Source: Galbitalea sp036499165
Lineage (GTDB): Bacteria > Actinomycetota > Actinomycetes > Actinomycetales > Microbacteriaceae
NCBI GenBank assembly: GCA_036499165.1
Contig: DASYEE010000107.1
Location: 1-31,528 of the forward strand
Direction of reading: 5' to 3'
DNA length: 31,528 bases
In this document: one piece after another, positions 20,917-29,863 of the stretch
Numbering within the stretch: position 1 is the stretch's first letter
Layout: the number at the start of each line of letters is the position of its first letter
Position numbers and translations under genes: made by a program
The notes under the pieces: model-generated
What the model saw: the letters and a program-made list of their open reading frames with translations, nothing else
Databases searched by the model: none
Told to the model about the DNA's origin: nothing

Positions 20917-22335
20917 CTAGCCGACGCTGCCTTCCATGCTCATTTCGATGAGCTTGTTCAGCTCGAGGGCGTATTCCATCGGCAGTTCGCGCGCGATGGG
21001 CTCGATGAACCCTCGAACGATCATGGCCATGGCTTCGTCTTCCGGCATGCCTCGTGACATCAGGTAGAACAGCTGCTCTTCGCTGACACGGGAGACGGTC
21101 GCTTCGTGGCCGAGCTGGACGTCATCCACCCGGATGTCGATGGCCGGGTACGTGTCGGACCTCGAGATCGTGTCGACGAGGAGCGCGTCACAACGCACGG
21201 TGTTGGCGGAGTGGTGGGCGTTCTCACCGACGCGGACTTCACCGCGGTATCCGGCACGACCGCCGCCCCGGGCGATTGACTTCGAGACGATGGATGACGT
21301 CGTGTACGGCGCCATGTGGATCATCTTGGCCCCGGCATCCTGGTGCTGGCCCGGCCCGGCGAATGCGACAGACAGCGTCTCGCCCTTGGCGTGCTCCCCC
21401 ACCAGGTAGATCGACGGGTACTTCATCGTGACCTTGGAACCGATGTTGCCGTCGATCCACTCCATGGTCGCGCCCTCGTGCGCGATCGCGCGCTTAGTGA
21501 CCAGGTTGTAAACGTTGTTCGACCAGTTCTGGATCGTGGTGTACCGAACGCGGGCGTTCTTCTTGACGATGATCTCGACAACGGCCGAGTGCAGCGAATC
21601 GCTGGAGTAGATCGGGGCGGTGCAGCCCTCGATGTAGTGAACGTACGAGCCCTCGTCCGCGATGATCAGCGTGCGCTCGAACTGCCCCATGTTCTCCGTG
21701 TTGATACGGAAGTAGGCCTGCAGCGGGATCTCGACATGCACCCCCGGCGGAACGTAAACGAATGAGCCACCCGACCACACGGCGGTGTTCAGCGCCGCGA
21801 ACTTGTTGTCGCCGGCCGGAATGACCGTGCCGAAGTACTCCTCGAAGAACTCGGGGTGCTCCTTCAGCGCGGTGTCGGTATCCATGAAGATAACGCCCTT
21901 GGCTTCGAGCTCAGCGTTGATCGAGTGGAAAACCACCTCAGACTCGTACTGTGCAGCGACTCCGGCAACGAGGCGCTGGCGCTCCGCCTCCGGGATGCCG
22001 AGCTTCTCGTAGGTGGTGCGGATGTCCTCAGGCAGGTCTTCCCAGGTCTGGGCCTGCTTTTCGGTGGAGCGCACGAAGTACTTGATGTTGTCGAAGTCGA
22101 TACCGGAGAGGTCCGCTCCCCAGGTCGGCATGGGTTTCTTGCCGAACAGGGCAAGACCCTGCATGCGCTTTTTCAGCATCCACTCTGACTCGTTCTTCAC
22201 AGCAGAGATATCGGAGACGACCTCTTCGTTGATGCCGCGTCTCGCGGTCGACCCCGCGGCGTCGGAGTCGGACCAGCCGAACTCGTATTGGCCGAGGTTA
22301 CTCAGCTCCGGGCGGTCGATCAGCACGTCAGACAT
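20917..22335 (-). CDS. sufB: Fe-S cluster assembly protein SufB
   Basis: A 472-residue SufB, the main scaffold subunit on which SufBCD assembles nascent Fe-S clusters. Family blocks include YFVRSTEKQAQTWEDLPEDI, YVPPGVHVEIPLQAYFRIN, SYVHYIEGCTAP, a TIQNWSNNVYNLVTKRA block and the end region LGHEATVSRVSEEQLFYLMSRG. The Cys in EGCTAP is a conserved SufB position. The ATG at 22335 has AGGAAGAAGGA just upstream, so the start is firm. It is the first gene of the minus-strand suf cluster. In many actinobacteria a SufR repressor gene lies just before sufB; here the divergent neighbour is ctaA instead. Confidence 0.97.
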   Translation of the reverse strand: MSDVLIDRPELSNLGQYEFGWSDSDAAGSTARRGINEEVVSDISAVKNESEWMLKKRMQGLALFGKKPMPTWGADLSGIDFDNIKYFVRSTEKQAQTWEDLPEDIRTTYEKLGIPEAERQRLVAGVAAQYESEVVFHSINAELEAKGVIFMDTDTALKEHPEFFEEYFGTVIPAGDNKFAALNTAVWSGGSFVYVPPGVHVEIPLQAYFRINTENMGQFERTLIIADEGSYVHYIEGCTAPIYSSDSLHSAVVEIIVKKNARVRYTTIQNWSNNVYNLVTKRAIAHEGATMEWIDGNIGSKVTMKYPSIYLVGEHAKGETLSVAFAGPGQHQDAGAKMIHMAPYTTSSIVSKSIARGGGRAGYRGEVRVGENAHHSANTVRCDALLVDTISRSDTYPAIDIRVDDVQLGHEATVSRVSEEQLFYLMSRGMPEDEAMAMIVRGFIEPIARELPMEYALELNKLIEMSMEGSVG

Positions 22336-22644
22336 GTATTCCTTCTTCCTACCGGCAGCAACCTAGTTGGCGCTGGCGGCATTCCCGCTGGTACACCCTC
22401 GCCGCGATTTCTGCCGGACGGCCGCATGCAATCGCTTGCCCGCTCGAAGCGGAGAGACGTCACACGTGCCCAACCTAAACTGGAGCGGAACACTCGAGGC
22501 CAGACCCTTTCAGGCCTTCAGCCCGCAAAGGCTCTCAGCCCGTCGAGACCGCTGTCAGCGCTGACAGCGCGGTGTGGGTGGTGTTCACAGGAACCTGTTG
22601 ATTCTACAGGGGATGTCCCACAAAAGTAACGAAAGGCGCCATCC
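22336..22644. other. sufB/ctaA divergent intergenic region
   Basis: This 309-bp stretch carries no gene I can support. It holds the sufB ribosome binding site, overlapping candidate -10 boxes on opposite strands (TAGGTT minus at 22477-22472; TAAACT plus at 22476-22481), the 20-bp palindrome at 22550-22569, and a shorter ACAGG-AA-CCTGT at 22587-22598. Control of one or both operons from here is likely. Confidence 0.6.
22550..22569. promoter_or_regulatory. perfect 20-bp palindrome (candidate operator) between sufB and ctaA
   Basis: CGCTGTCAGCGCTGACAGCG is identical to its own reverse complement over all 20 bases. It lies 76 bp before the ctaA start and about 215 bp before the sufB start. Such a site suits a dimeric repressor. 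It could also fold as an RNA hairpin, but there is no T-tract after it. The regulator is unknown. Confidence 0.6.
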
Positions 22645-23628
22645 GTGACGCAATCCCCACCTCGCACCCAGTCACTCCCCCGCCGGGCCTGGGATTGGCT
22701 CCCGACGACGGCGACCCGCCCCATCCGAGTGCTCGCGTGGCTTTCTTTCGTGATGCAGGTCGTCCTGATCGCAACCGGCGGCGCGGTGCGGCTGACGGCA
22801 TCCGGACTCGGCTGCCCGACCTGGCCGCAGTGCACGGCTGGTTCCGTGACCAACACGCCCGAGCTCGGTATCCACGGAATTATCGAGTTCGGCAACAGGA
22901 TGCTGACCGTCCTCCTCGTGATCGTCGTGATCGTCGTCTTCGTGGCGATGCTCCGGATGTGGAAGACCCGGCGCGACCTGTTCGTTCTCGCGCTGTTGCA
23001 GGGAATCTCGATTCCGGTTCAGGCCGTCCTCGGAGGCCTGACTGTGCTCTCCGGCCTGAACCCGTATGTCGTCGGTGCCCATTTCGTGCTGTCGATCCTG
23101 TTGGTGATCCTGACGACGCTGCTCGTGTACCGGGCCTATCGGGGGCCGCGCGGAGTCATCCGCACCGCTCCGCGGTGGTTCATCGTTACCGCGCACGTGA
23201 CGAGCCTGTTTGTGGCCCTCACCGTGATCTTCGGCATCCTGACGACCGGATCGGGCCCGCACCCGGGCGACAGTCTCGACGCCAAGCACCTGGCGCCCCG
23301 CAACGGGCTGAATTCGCAGGTCATCCAGACTGTGCACAGCATCCCGGCTTACGTCACGGTCGCCTTGACACTGCTGCTGGTCGTCGCGGCATGGGGTTTC
23401 GCGCGCAGGACCGTCACCTCGCAGAGCACCAGGAGATTCACTGTCGTGTTGTTGGCGATCGAGGCCGTACAGGTGGTAGTCGGACTCGTGCAGGCGAGCC
23501 TCGGGCTGCCTATCGCGCTCGTGAACATCCATCTCGTGCTGGCCGCGCTGCTGGTGGCTGCGATGACCGCGCTCGCCCTCAGCCTCCGGAGCGGACCAGC
23601 CGTCGGCGATCTCAGCGCACGCGCCTGA
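22645..23628 (+). CDS. ctaA: heme A synthase (COX15/CtaA)
   Basis: A 327-residue integral membrane enzyme that oxidises the C8 methyl of heme O to the formyl group of heme A. About eight hydrophobic segments are visible. The GGAVRLTASGLGCPTWPQC block after the first helix is the family signature, and heme-ligand histidines occur in GIHGIIEFGNR, VGAHFVLS, VHSIPAYVT and NIHLVLA. The GTG start at 22645 has GAAAGG about nine bases upstream. It is divergent from suf and convergent with ctaB, whose product supplies its substrate. Confidence 0.95.
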   Translation: MTQSPPRTQSLPRRAWDWLPTTATRPIRVLAWLSFVMQVVLIATGGAVRLTASGLGCPTWPQCTAGSVTNTPELGIHGIIEFGNRMLTVLLVIVVIVVFVAMLRMWKTRRDLFVLALLQGISIPVQAVLGGLTVLSGLNPYVVGAHFVLSILLVILTTLLVYRAYRGPRGVIRTAPRWFIVTAHVTSLFVALTVIFGILTTGSGPHPGDSLDAKHLAPRNGLNSQVIQTVHSIPAYVTVALTLLLVVAAWGFARRTVTSQSTRRFTVVLLAIEAVQVVVGLVQASLGLPIALVNIHLVLAALLVAAMTALALSLRSGPAVGDLSARA

Positions 23629-23756
23629 GCCGGAGCTCGCCCGAACGGCTTCGCCGAGTTGCCCCTAACGGCTGCTTTTTCGACGCCAGGACAACCATTC
23701 GGGGAAATTCAGATGGCGACGGCGGCATCTGCTGTCACCCCAGCAGCGGGAGGGAG

Positions 23757-24710
23757 TCAGAAGCCGAACGCGAACCGCAGGATCGGGTCTACACCAACCG
23801 CGACAAAGATCAGCGTCAGGTAAGTAATCGAGCTGTGGAAGACCCGCATCGGCTTGACGTCGCCATGGCGAATGGCGCTGCCGTACAGGCGATGCGACTC
23901 GTAGATGAACCACCCGCCCGAGACGATCGCGACCGCGGTGTATGTGATGCCCATGTGCTGGATGGGGATGAGCAGCAGTGAGCACGCGACGGTTGCCCAC
24001 GCGTAGAGGATCACCTGCAGCCCGACGACCGTGCGACCGCGCACGACGGCGAGCATCGGCACCTGCACCGACTGGTAGTCGGCGCGGTACTTCATCGAGA
24101 GGGGCCAGTAGTGCGGCGGCGTCCACAGGAAGACGATCCCGAACAGGATGATCGGCGCCCAGGAGATACTGCCGGTGACCCCCGCCCAGCCGATGAGCAC
24201 CGGCATGCAGCCCGCAGCACCGCCCCAGACGATGTTCTGCGGAGTGCGACGCTTCAGCAACAGCGTGTAGACGAAGACGTAGTAGAGGATCGCGAACAGC
24301 GAGAGAGCCGCGGCGACCCAGTTCACGAGGAGGCCAAGCCACAGGATGGATGCCGCCCCTGTCACCCACGCGAAGACGAGCGCCTCCCGGTCGCTCAGTT
24401 CGCCCGTTACGAGCGGCCTCTTCTGCGTTCGCGCCATGACGCGGTCGATGTCGCGGTCGATATAGCAGTTGAACGCGTTCGCCGACCCGGCGCTGAGGGT
24501 GCCGCCAACGAGCGTGCCGAGCACGAGCCAGAGGTTTGGAATGGGGCTTGACACACCGGGAATTGAGCTCTGCGCCAGGATCATCACTGGCGCCGTTGTG
24601 ATCAGCAGAAGCTCGATTACCCGCGGTTTGGTGAGCCCTATGTAGGCTCTCGACTTGCGGATGAGGCCGATTCTGCTGCGGGTTGCAGCCGTTTCTACGG
24701 CAGGATTCAT
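23757..24710 (-). CDS. ctaB: protoheme IX farnesyltransferase (heme O synthase)
   Basis: A 317-residue membrane prenyltransferase of the UbiA superfamily, adding a farnesyl group to heme B to give heme O. The substrate-binding block NAFNCYIDRDIDRVMARTQKRP at about 78-99 carries the N-x3-D-x2-x-D pattern; LTKPRVIELLL opens the enzyme and WTPPHYWPLSMKYRADY is the second conserved loop. About nine hydrophobic segments follow. The minus strand has TAGAAT at 24746-24741 as a probable -10 box, and GAGGAG just before the ATG. It faces tkt across a 284-bp gap. Confidence 0.95.
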   Translation of the reverse strand: MNPAVETAATRSRIGLIRKSRAYIGLTKPRVIELLLITTAPVMILAQSSIPGVSSPIPNLWLVLGTLVGGTLSAGSANAFNCYIDRDIDRVMARTQKRPLVTGELSDREALVFAWVTGAASILWLGLLVNWVAAALSLFAILYYVFVYTLLLKRRTPQNIVWGGAAGCMPVLIGWAGVTGSISWAPIILFGIVFLWTPPHYWPLSMKYRADYQSVQVPMLAVVRGRTVVGLQVILYAWATVACSLLLIPIQHMGITYTAVAIVSGGWFIYESHRLYGSAIRHGDVKPMRVFHSSITYLTLIFVAVGVDPILRFAFGF

Positions 24711-24994
24711 GGCTCCTCGATCGATGGCTGGTTCGCTTCGATTCTAAAGGATGAACTCGCATCCGCCTTGCTGGGTGCCTGCTGTGCACAGCCACTGCCG
24801 TTCAGCGTTCTCTATACTTATTTGTGCTTGCCAATCGCAGCCAGCCGGTCCTATTCCGCCTCCCCCATAAAGGCGCTCATGAAGACCACAGTGCTGTCTC
24901 GATAGTGCCGATGATGTCAGGGCAGGTAATACCACAGGGTGGCCTCGGCTGAGATGCCTTACCACCTACGCATCGAGAAGGGTCATCACTTTCA
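24711..24994. other. ctaB/tkt divergent intergenic region with long tkt leader
   Basis: No gene is supported here. It holds a ctaB -10 box (TAGAAT, minus, 24746-24741) and a strong plus-strand -10 box (TATACT, 24813-24818). If that box is used, the tkt mRNA would have a leader of about 170 bases. The leader includes a short stem formed by GGTGG (24938-24942) and CCACC (24962-24966) around GGCTGAGATGCC, and a purine-rich GAAGGG 12 bases before the ATG. Confidence 0.5.
24813..24818 (+). promoter_or_regulatory. -10 box for the tkt operon
   Basis: TATACT is close to the -10 consensus, but no good -35 is present 16-18 bp upstream. It lies about 180 bp before the tkt start codon, unlike the leaderless genes elsewhere in the window. 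Confidence 0.45.
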
Positions 24995-27094
24995 ATGTCA
25001 TCTCTCCAGTGGGATCCGATTGACGCCAAGGCAGTCGACACAGTTCGCGTACTCGCGGCGGATGCAGTGGAGAAGGTGGGAAACGGTCATCCTGGCACTG
25101 CCATGAGTCTCGCCCCCGCCGCGTACCTCCTGTTCCAACGCGTGATGCGCAGGGACCCGAGCGACAGCACCTGGATCGGTCGGGACCGTTTCATTCTTTC
25201 CGTCGGGCACAGCTCCCTGACCCAGTACATCCAGTTCTACCTCGGCGGCTATGGCCTTGAGCTCTCTGACCTCGAGGCGCTGCGCACCTGGGGCTCGAAG
25301 ACCCCGGGTCACCCCGAGTACGGACACACCGACGGCATCGAGATCACCACCGGCCCGCTGGGCCAGGGACTGGCATCCGCCGTTGGGTTTGCCTATGCCT
25401 CTCGCTTCGAGCGTGGGCTCTTCGACCCGGATGCCGCGCCGGGCACGAGTCCGTTCGACCATTTCGTGTACGTGATCGCCGGTGACGGCGACATGCAGGA
25501 GGGCGTGACAAACGAGGCGTCCTCCCTTGCCGGCCACCAGGAACTCGGCAACCTCGTCGTGATCTACGATTCCAACCAGATCTCGATCGAAGACGACACC
25601 AACATCTCGTTCACCGAAGACGTGCACGCGCGCTATCTCGCACTCGGCTGGGACGTGCAGGTCGTCGACTGGAAGAAAACGGGCGAGTACATCGAGGATG
25701 TCGCCGAGCTCAACGACGCGATCACCGCGGCCAAGGGCGTCACGGATAAGCCGTCGCTGATCATCCTGAAGACGATCATCGGATGGCCGTCGCCCCACAA
25801 GCAGAACAGCGGCAAGGCGCACGGATCGGCGCTCGGCGCCGACGAGGTAGCGGCGACAAAGCGCGTCCTCGGTTTCGACCCAGACAAGAGCTTTGACGTC
25901 GACCCCGAGGTGCTCGAGCACACCCGCAAGGCCGTTGAGCGCGGCAAGGCGGAGCACGCAGAGTGGGAGGAGCAGTTCGATGCATGGGCTGCTGCCAACC
26001 CCGACCGCAAGAAGCTGCTCGATCGCGTTCTCGACGGCGACCTGCCAGATGGTGTCGACGATGCACTGCCGGTCTTCCCCGCTGGCAAGGATGTCTCGAC
26101 CCGTGCCGCATCCGGCAAGGTCATCAACGCGATCGCGCCGCTAATGCCGGAACTGTGGGGCGGTTCGGCCGACCTCGCAGAGTCGAACCTGACGACCATC
26201 GAAAGCGCCCAGTCGTTCGTGCCGCAGAAGTGGTCGACTCACGAATGGACGGGTAACCCGTACGGCCGCGTCCTGCACTTCGGCATTCGCGAGCACGCGA
26301 TGGGTTCGATCCTCAACGGAATCGTGCTGCACGGCAACACTCGCCCGTTCGGTGGCACCTTCCTGATCTTCAGCGACTACATGCGGCCGGCCGTGCGCCT
26401 GGCCGCGCTGATGAAGGCGCCCGCGATCTACGTCTGGACCCACGACTCCGTCGCGCTTGGCGAAGACGGCCCGACTCACCAGCCGGTCGAGCAGCTGACC
26501 GCGCTTCGTGCGATTCCGGGACTCGACATCGTTCGTCCGGCGGACGCTAACGAGACCGCGTGGGCATGGAAGACCGTCCTCGAGCGCCGTAACGGCCCGG
26601 CCGGACTCGCGCTCAGCCGCCAGAACCTGCCTGTGTTCGAGCGCGGAGAAGGTGACGCGGAAGGCGAAACCTTCGCGTCCGCTCGCCACGTCGCCAAGGG
26701 CGGCTATGTGCTCGCCGAGGCTCCGGGTGGAACGCCAGACGTCATCTTCATCGCAACGGGCTCAGAGGTGCAGATCGCCGTTGACGCCCGCGAGGTACTG
26801 AAGGGCGAGGGCGTCAACGCCCGCGTCGTTTCAATGCCGAGCGTCGAGTGGTTCGACGAGCAGAACGAGGCCTACCGTGAGTCGGTCCTGCCGAGCGGCG
26901 TGAAAGCTCGCGTTTCCATCGAGGCCGGGATCGCACTCGGCTGGCACCGGTTCACCGGCGACGCCGGTCGCAGCGTCTCGATCGAGCACTTCGGTGCGTC
27001 GGCCGACTACAAGACGCTTTACCAGAAGTTCGGGATCACAACAGAGGCTGCTGTGGCCGCCGCTCGTGAGTCCATCACCGCCGCAGGCAACTGA
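24995..27094 (+). CDS. tkt: transketolase
   Basis: A 699-residue thiamine-diphosphate enzyme that moves two-carbon units between pentose, tetrose and hexose phosphates. His32 in NGHPGTAMSLAP and the ThDP/magnesium site GDGDMQEG-x24-N (about 163-194) are clear; the second half carries the pyrimidine domain (LPVFERGEG, GSEVQIAV). The length is typical of bacterial Tkt. The ATG at 24995 fits the family start, although the nearest purine-rich GAAGGG is 12 bases away, longer than usual. It is the first gene of the operon tkt-tal-pgi-zwf-opcA, and tal follows after 20 bp. Confidence 0.97.
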   Translation: MSSLQWDPIDAKAVDTVRVLAADAVEKVGNGHPGTAMSLAPAAYLLFQRVMRRDPSDSTWIGRDRFILSVGHSSLTQYIQFYLGGYGLELSDLEALRTWGSKTPGHPEYGHTDGIEITTGPLGQGLASAVGFAYASRFERGLFDPDAAPGTSPFDHFVYVIAGDGDMQEGVTNEASSLAGHQELGNLVVIYDSNQISIEDDTNISFTEDVHARYLALGWDVQVVDWKKTGEYIEDVAELNDAITAAKGVTDKPSLIILKTIIGWPSPHKQNSGKAHGSALGADEVAATKRVLGFDPDKSFDVDPEVLEHTRKAVERGKAEHAEWEEQFDAWAAANPDRKKLLDRVLDGDLPDGVDDALPVFPAGKDVSTRAASGKVINAIAPLMPELWGGSADLAESNLTTIESAQSFVPQKWSTHEWTGNPYGRVLHFGIREHAMGSILNGIVLHGNTRPFGGTFLIFSDYMRPAVRLAALMKAPAIYVWTHDSVALGEDGPTHQPVEQLTALRAIPGLDIVRPADANETAWAWKTVLERRNGPAGLALSRQNLPVFERGEGDAEGETFASARHVAKGGYVLAEAPGGTPDVIFIATGSEVQIAVDAREVLKGEGVNARVVSMPSVEWFDEQNEAYRESVLPSGVKARVSIEAGIALGWHRFTGDAGRSVSIEHFGASADYKTLYQKFGITTEAAVAAARESITAAGN

Positions 27095-27114
27095 GTACAG
27101 AAAAGAAGACGCAC

Positions 27115-28230
27115 ATGACTAACACCACTTCTCCCACGGCCGAGCTCTCCGCGCTCGGCGTGAGCATCTGGCTCGACGACCTCTCGCGTGAGCGGATCGT
27201 GTCCGGTGGGCTCCAGAAGCTCATCGACGACCGCAACGTCGTCGGCGTGACCACCAACCCGACGATCTTCGCCGCTGCGCTCGCCAAGGGCGAGGCATAC
27301 GACGCCCAGGTTGCGGAGCTGGCGAAGGCCGGCGCCGGTGTGACCGAGGCGGTATTCGAGATCACGACGACGGATGTCGCCAACGCGAGCGACATCTTCC
27401 GCCCGATCTACGACAAGTCAGGCGGCTTCGACGGCCGAGTGTCGATCGAGGTCGAACCGGGTCTCGCGCACGACGCTGCGGGCACCAGCGCCGAGGCCAG
27501 GCGCCTCTGGGCGAAGGTCGACCGCCCGAACGCGATGATCAAGATCCCGGCGACGATCGAGGGTCTCGAGGCGATCACGGAGGCGACCGGCGCCGGAATC
27601 AGCGTGAACGTGACGCTCATCTTCAGCCTCGAGCGTCACCGCCAGGTCATCAACGCCTATCTCGCGGGACTCGAGAAGGCCAAGGCGGCAGGCATCGACC
27701 TGTCGACTATCCACTCGGTTGCCTCGTTCTTCGTGTCGCGCGTCGACGCGGAGGTCGACAAGCGCCTCGAGGCGATCGGCACGGATGAGGCACGCGCTCT
27801 CAAGAGCAAAGCTGGCGTAGCAAACGCCCAGCTGGCGTATGAGGTGTTCGAGCAGGCGTTCTCGAGCGAGCGCGCCACGGTGCTTCTCGCGGCCGGCGCG
27901 AACAAGCAGCGCCCGCTGTGGGCATCCACCGGAGTCAAGGACCCGAGCCTGCCTGACACGCTCTACGTGACGCAGCTTGCGGTGAAGGACGTCGTCAACA
28001 CCATGCCGGAGAAGACACTTGAGGCGACCTTCGATCATGGAGTCATCGAGGGCGACCAGGTCACCGGTAGCTACGCAGCTGCCAATAAGGTGCTCGATGC
28101 CCTTGCTGAGCAGGGCATCTCCTACGATGACGTGACCGCGCTCCTCGAGAAGGAAGGCGTAGAGAAGTTCGTCGTCTCCTGGAACGAGCTACTCGATACG
28201 GTGTCTGCCGCACTCGAAGCTGCGAAATGA
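27115..28230 (+). CDS. tal: transaldolase
   Basis: A 371-residue transaldolase, moving a three-carbon dihydroxyacetone unit in the non-oxidative pentose phosphate pathway through a Schiff-base lysine. The start region SIWLDDLSRERI and VGVTTNPTIF are family signatures, and the catalytic Lys143 lies in AMIKIPATIEG. The length fits the longer actinobacterial TalB-like form (about 360-370 residues), not the short fructose-6-phosphate aldolase type. Its stop overlaps the pgi start (ATGA), so the two are coupled. Confidence 0.97.
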   Translation: MTNTTSPTAELSALGVSIWLDDLSRERIVSGGLQKLIDDRNVVGVTTNPTIFAAALAKGEAYDAQVAELAKAGAGVTEAVFEITTTDVANASDIFRPIYDKSGGFDGRVSIEVEPGLAHDAAGTSAEARRLWAKVDRPNAMIKIPATIEGLEAITEATGAGISVNVTLIFSLERHRQVINAYLAGLEKAKAAGIDLSTIHSVASFFVSRVDAEVDKRLEAIGTDEARALKSKAGVANAQLAYEVFEQAFSSERATVLLAAGANKQRPLWASTGVKDPSLPDTLYVTQLAVKDVVNTMPEKTLEATFDHGVIEGDQVTGSYAAANKVLDALAEQGISYDDVTALLEKEGVEKFVVSWNELLDTVSAALEAAK

Positions 28231-29825
28231 GCGTGGCCATCAAGGCGACGGGTGCCGCGAAGGCAGCCGTCGACCGAATCGTCCCGCAGCTGGTGAGCGA
28301 TCTCGTTGCGAGTCGCATCACCTCGCAGGACGAGACCCTCTGGGGTCCAGACGCCGAAGCGGAGGCCGCCAAACGCCTCGGCTGGACGGAGTCCGTCGCC
28401 ATCTCGCGGCCGTTGGTTCCTGAGATCATCGCGCTTCGCCACGAGCTGCACGCGGACGGCGTGAACCACATCGTCCTCGGGGGGATGGGCGGATCCTCGC
28501 TCGCCCCCGAGGTCATCACGCGCACATACGGCGTCGAGCTCACTGTCCTCGACTCGACGGAGCCTGGGCAGGTGCTTGCTGCACTGAGCGATCGCCTGGA
28601 AACGACGGCGCTGGTGATTTCGTCGAAGTCCGGTTCAACGGTCGAGACCGACAGCCAGAAGCGGGTGTACGAGAAGGCATTCTCCGACGCAGGAGTCGAC
28701 CCGAAGAAGCGCATCGTGGTCGTCACAGACCCGGGGTCACCCCTCGACCTCTCCGCCCGTGCGGACGGTTACCGCGTCTTCAACGCCGACCCGAACGTCG
28801 GCGGGCGCTACTCGGCGCTGACGGCCTTTGGCCTCGTGCCATCCGGGCTGGCGGGTGTCGACATCGATGCCCTGCTCCGCGAAGCAGAGGTCGAAGAACT
28901 CGAGCTCGCCCAGGATGGCAAGACAAACCCGGGGCTTATCCTCGCTGCGGCGATCGCGGGAACCACACCGCTCCGCGACAAGCTGGCAATCGTCGCCGAC
29001 GGAACGCACATCGTCGGGTTCGCCGACTGGGCTGAACAGCTCGTCGCCGAGTCGACCGGCAAGCTCGGCAAAGGCATCCTGCCCGTCGTCGTTGGGCTTT
29101 CCGCGCCTGAGCTGGCCGCACAGCAGCACGACGTTCAGGTGGTCCGCCTGGTGGGCAGCGCGGCAGATGAGCGCAGGGTCGCAGAAGGCGAGATCGAGAT
29201 CACCGGTTCGCTTGGCGGGTTGATGATCACCTGGGAGTACGCCGTGGCCGTCGCCGGCCGGTTGCTCGGCATCGACCCCTTCGACCAGCCGGATGTCGAG
29301 TCCGCCAAGTCCGCGACTCGGGCCCTGCTCGATTCGAGTCCCGCTCCCACTGATCCGGCCTTCGCGGAGGACGGCGTCGAGGTTCGCGCCACGGGGACGT
29401 TCCTGGCCGGGGCTTCCAACGTGAGAGGTGCCGTCGACGCTTTGCTGGCGCAGCTCGGCGACGACGGCTACGTCGCCATCCAGGCCTATGTCGACCGGTC
29501 GGCGTATCCCCAGCTCGTTGAGTTGCGCGACATCCTGGCCGCGCGCGCAGGGCGTCCGGTCACGTTCGGCTGGGGTCCACGGTTCTTGCACTCGACCGGG
29601 CAGTTCCACAAGGGCGGCCCCGCAGTCGGAGTGTTTCTTCAAATCACCCAGACGGCTTCAGAAGACCTGGCGATCCCGGGGCGTCCTTTTACTTTCGGCC
29701 AACTCATCCAGTACCAGGCGGCAGGCGATGCGAGCGTGCTCGCAGAACACGGCCGTCCGGTGCTGACACTCACACTCAGCGACCCGGCATCGGGCATTTC
29801 CGTCGTCGCGGGCGCTCTGCGCTAA
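28227..29825 (+). CDS. pgi: glucose-6-phosphate isomerase
   Basis: A 532-residue isomerase interconverting glucose-6-phosphate and fructose-6-phosphate. Two sugar-isomerase (SIS) domains are seen: the sugar-phosphate loop GGMGGSSLAPEV at about 85-96, SSKSGST at 132-138 and VGGRYSALTAFGLVPSG at 191-207, the last close to PROSITE phosphoglucose isomerase signature 1. The rest diverges from the E. coli enzyme; actinobacteria with this operon carry this form. It returns fructose-6-phosphate from the transketolase/transaldolase steps to glucose-6-phosphate for Zwf, completing a cycle. It begins inside the tal stop codon. Confidence 0.9.
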   Translation: MSVAIKATGAAKAAVDRIVPQLVSDLVASRITSQDETLWGPDAEAEAAKRLGWTESVAISRPLVPEIIALRHELHADGVNHIVLGGMGGSSLAPEVITRTYGVELTVLDSTEPGQVLAALSDRLETTALVISSKSGSTVETDSQKRVYEKAFSDAGVDPKKRIVVVTDPGSPLDLSARADGYRVFNADPNVGGRYSALTAFGLVPSGLAGVDIDALLREAEVEELELAQDGKTNPGLILAAAIAGTTPLRDKLAIVADGTHIVGFADWAEQLVAESTGKLGKGILPVVVGLSAPELAAQQHDVQVVRLVGSAADERRVAEGEIEITGSLGGLMITWEYAVAVAGRLLGIDPFDQPDVESAKSATRALLDSSPAPTDPAFAEDGVEVRATGTFLAGASNVRGAVDALLAQLGDDGYVAIQAYVDRSAYPQLVELRDILAARAGRPVTFGWGPRFLHSTGQFHKGGPAVGVFLQITQTASEDLAIPGRPFTFGQLIQYQAAGDASVLAEHGRPVLTLTLSDPASGISVVAGALR

Positions 29826-29863
29826 AGCGACGAACGCGCACAGCAAAACCAGTCAGGAGCAAC

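Noticed and set aside
23629..23756. Terminator between ctaA and ctaB
   Set aside because: Only a four-base CGGC-TTC-GCCG hairpin and an unrelated T-run are present; they are not arranged as a terminator.
22695..23981. Long open frame (about 428 codons) on the plus strand overlapping ctaA in another frame and running into the ctaB end
   Set aside because: It is an out-of-frame shadow caused by high GC. Its translation is Arg/Pro/Asp-rich with no membrane segments or motifs, while the ctaA frame has clear heme A synthase signatures.
23665..24795. Long open frame (about 376 codons) on the minus strand overlapping ctaB
   Set aside because: It is an Arg/His-rich low-complexity translation; the ctaB frame in the same place matches heme O synthase throughout.
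24921..24990. Functional TPP riboswitch upstream of tkt
   Set aside because: Only a 5'-half resemblance (GGCTGAGAT with flanking GGGTGG and ACC) exists; the pyrophosphate-binding half is missing. It is kept only as a low-interest observation.
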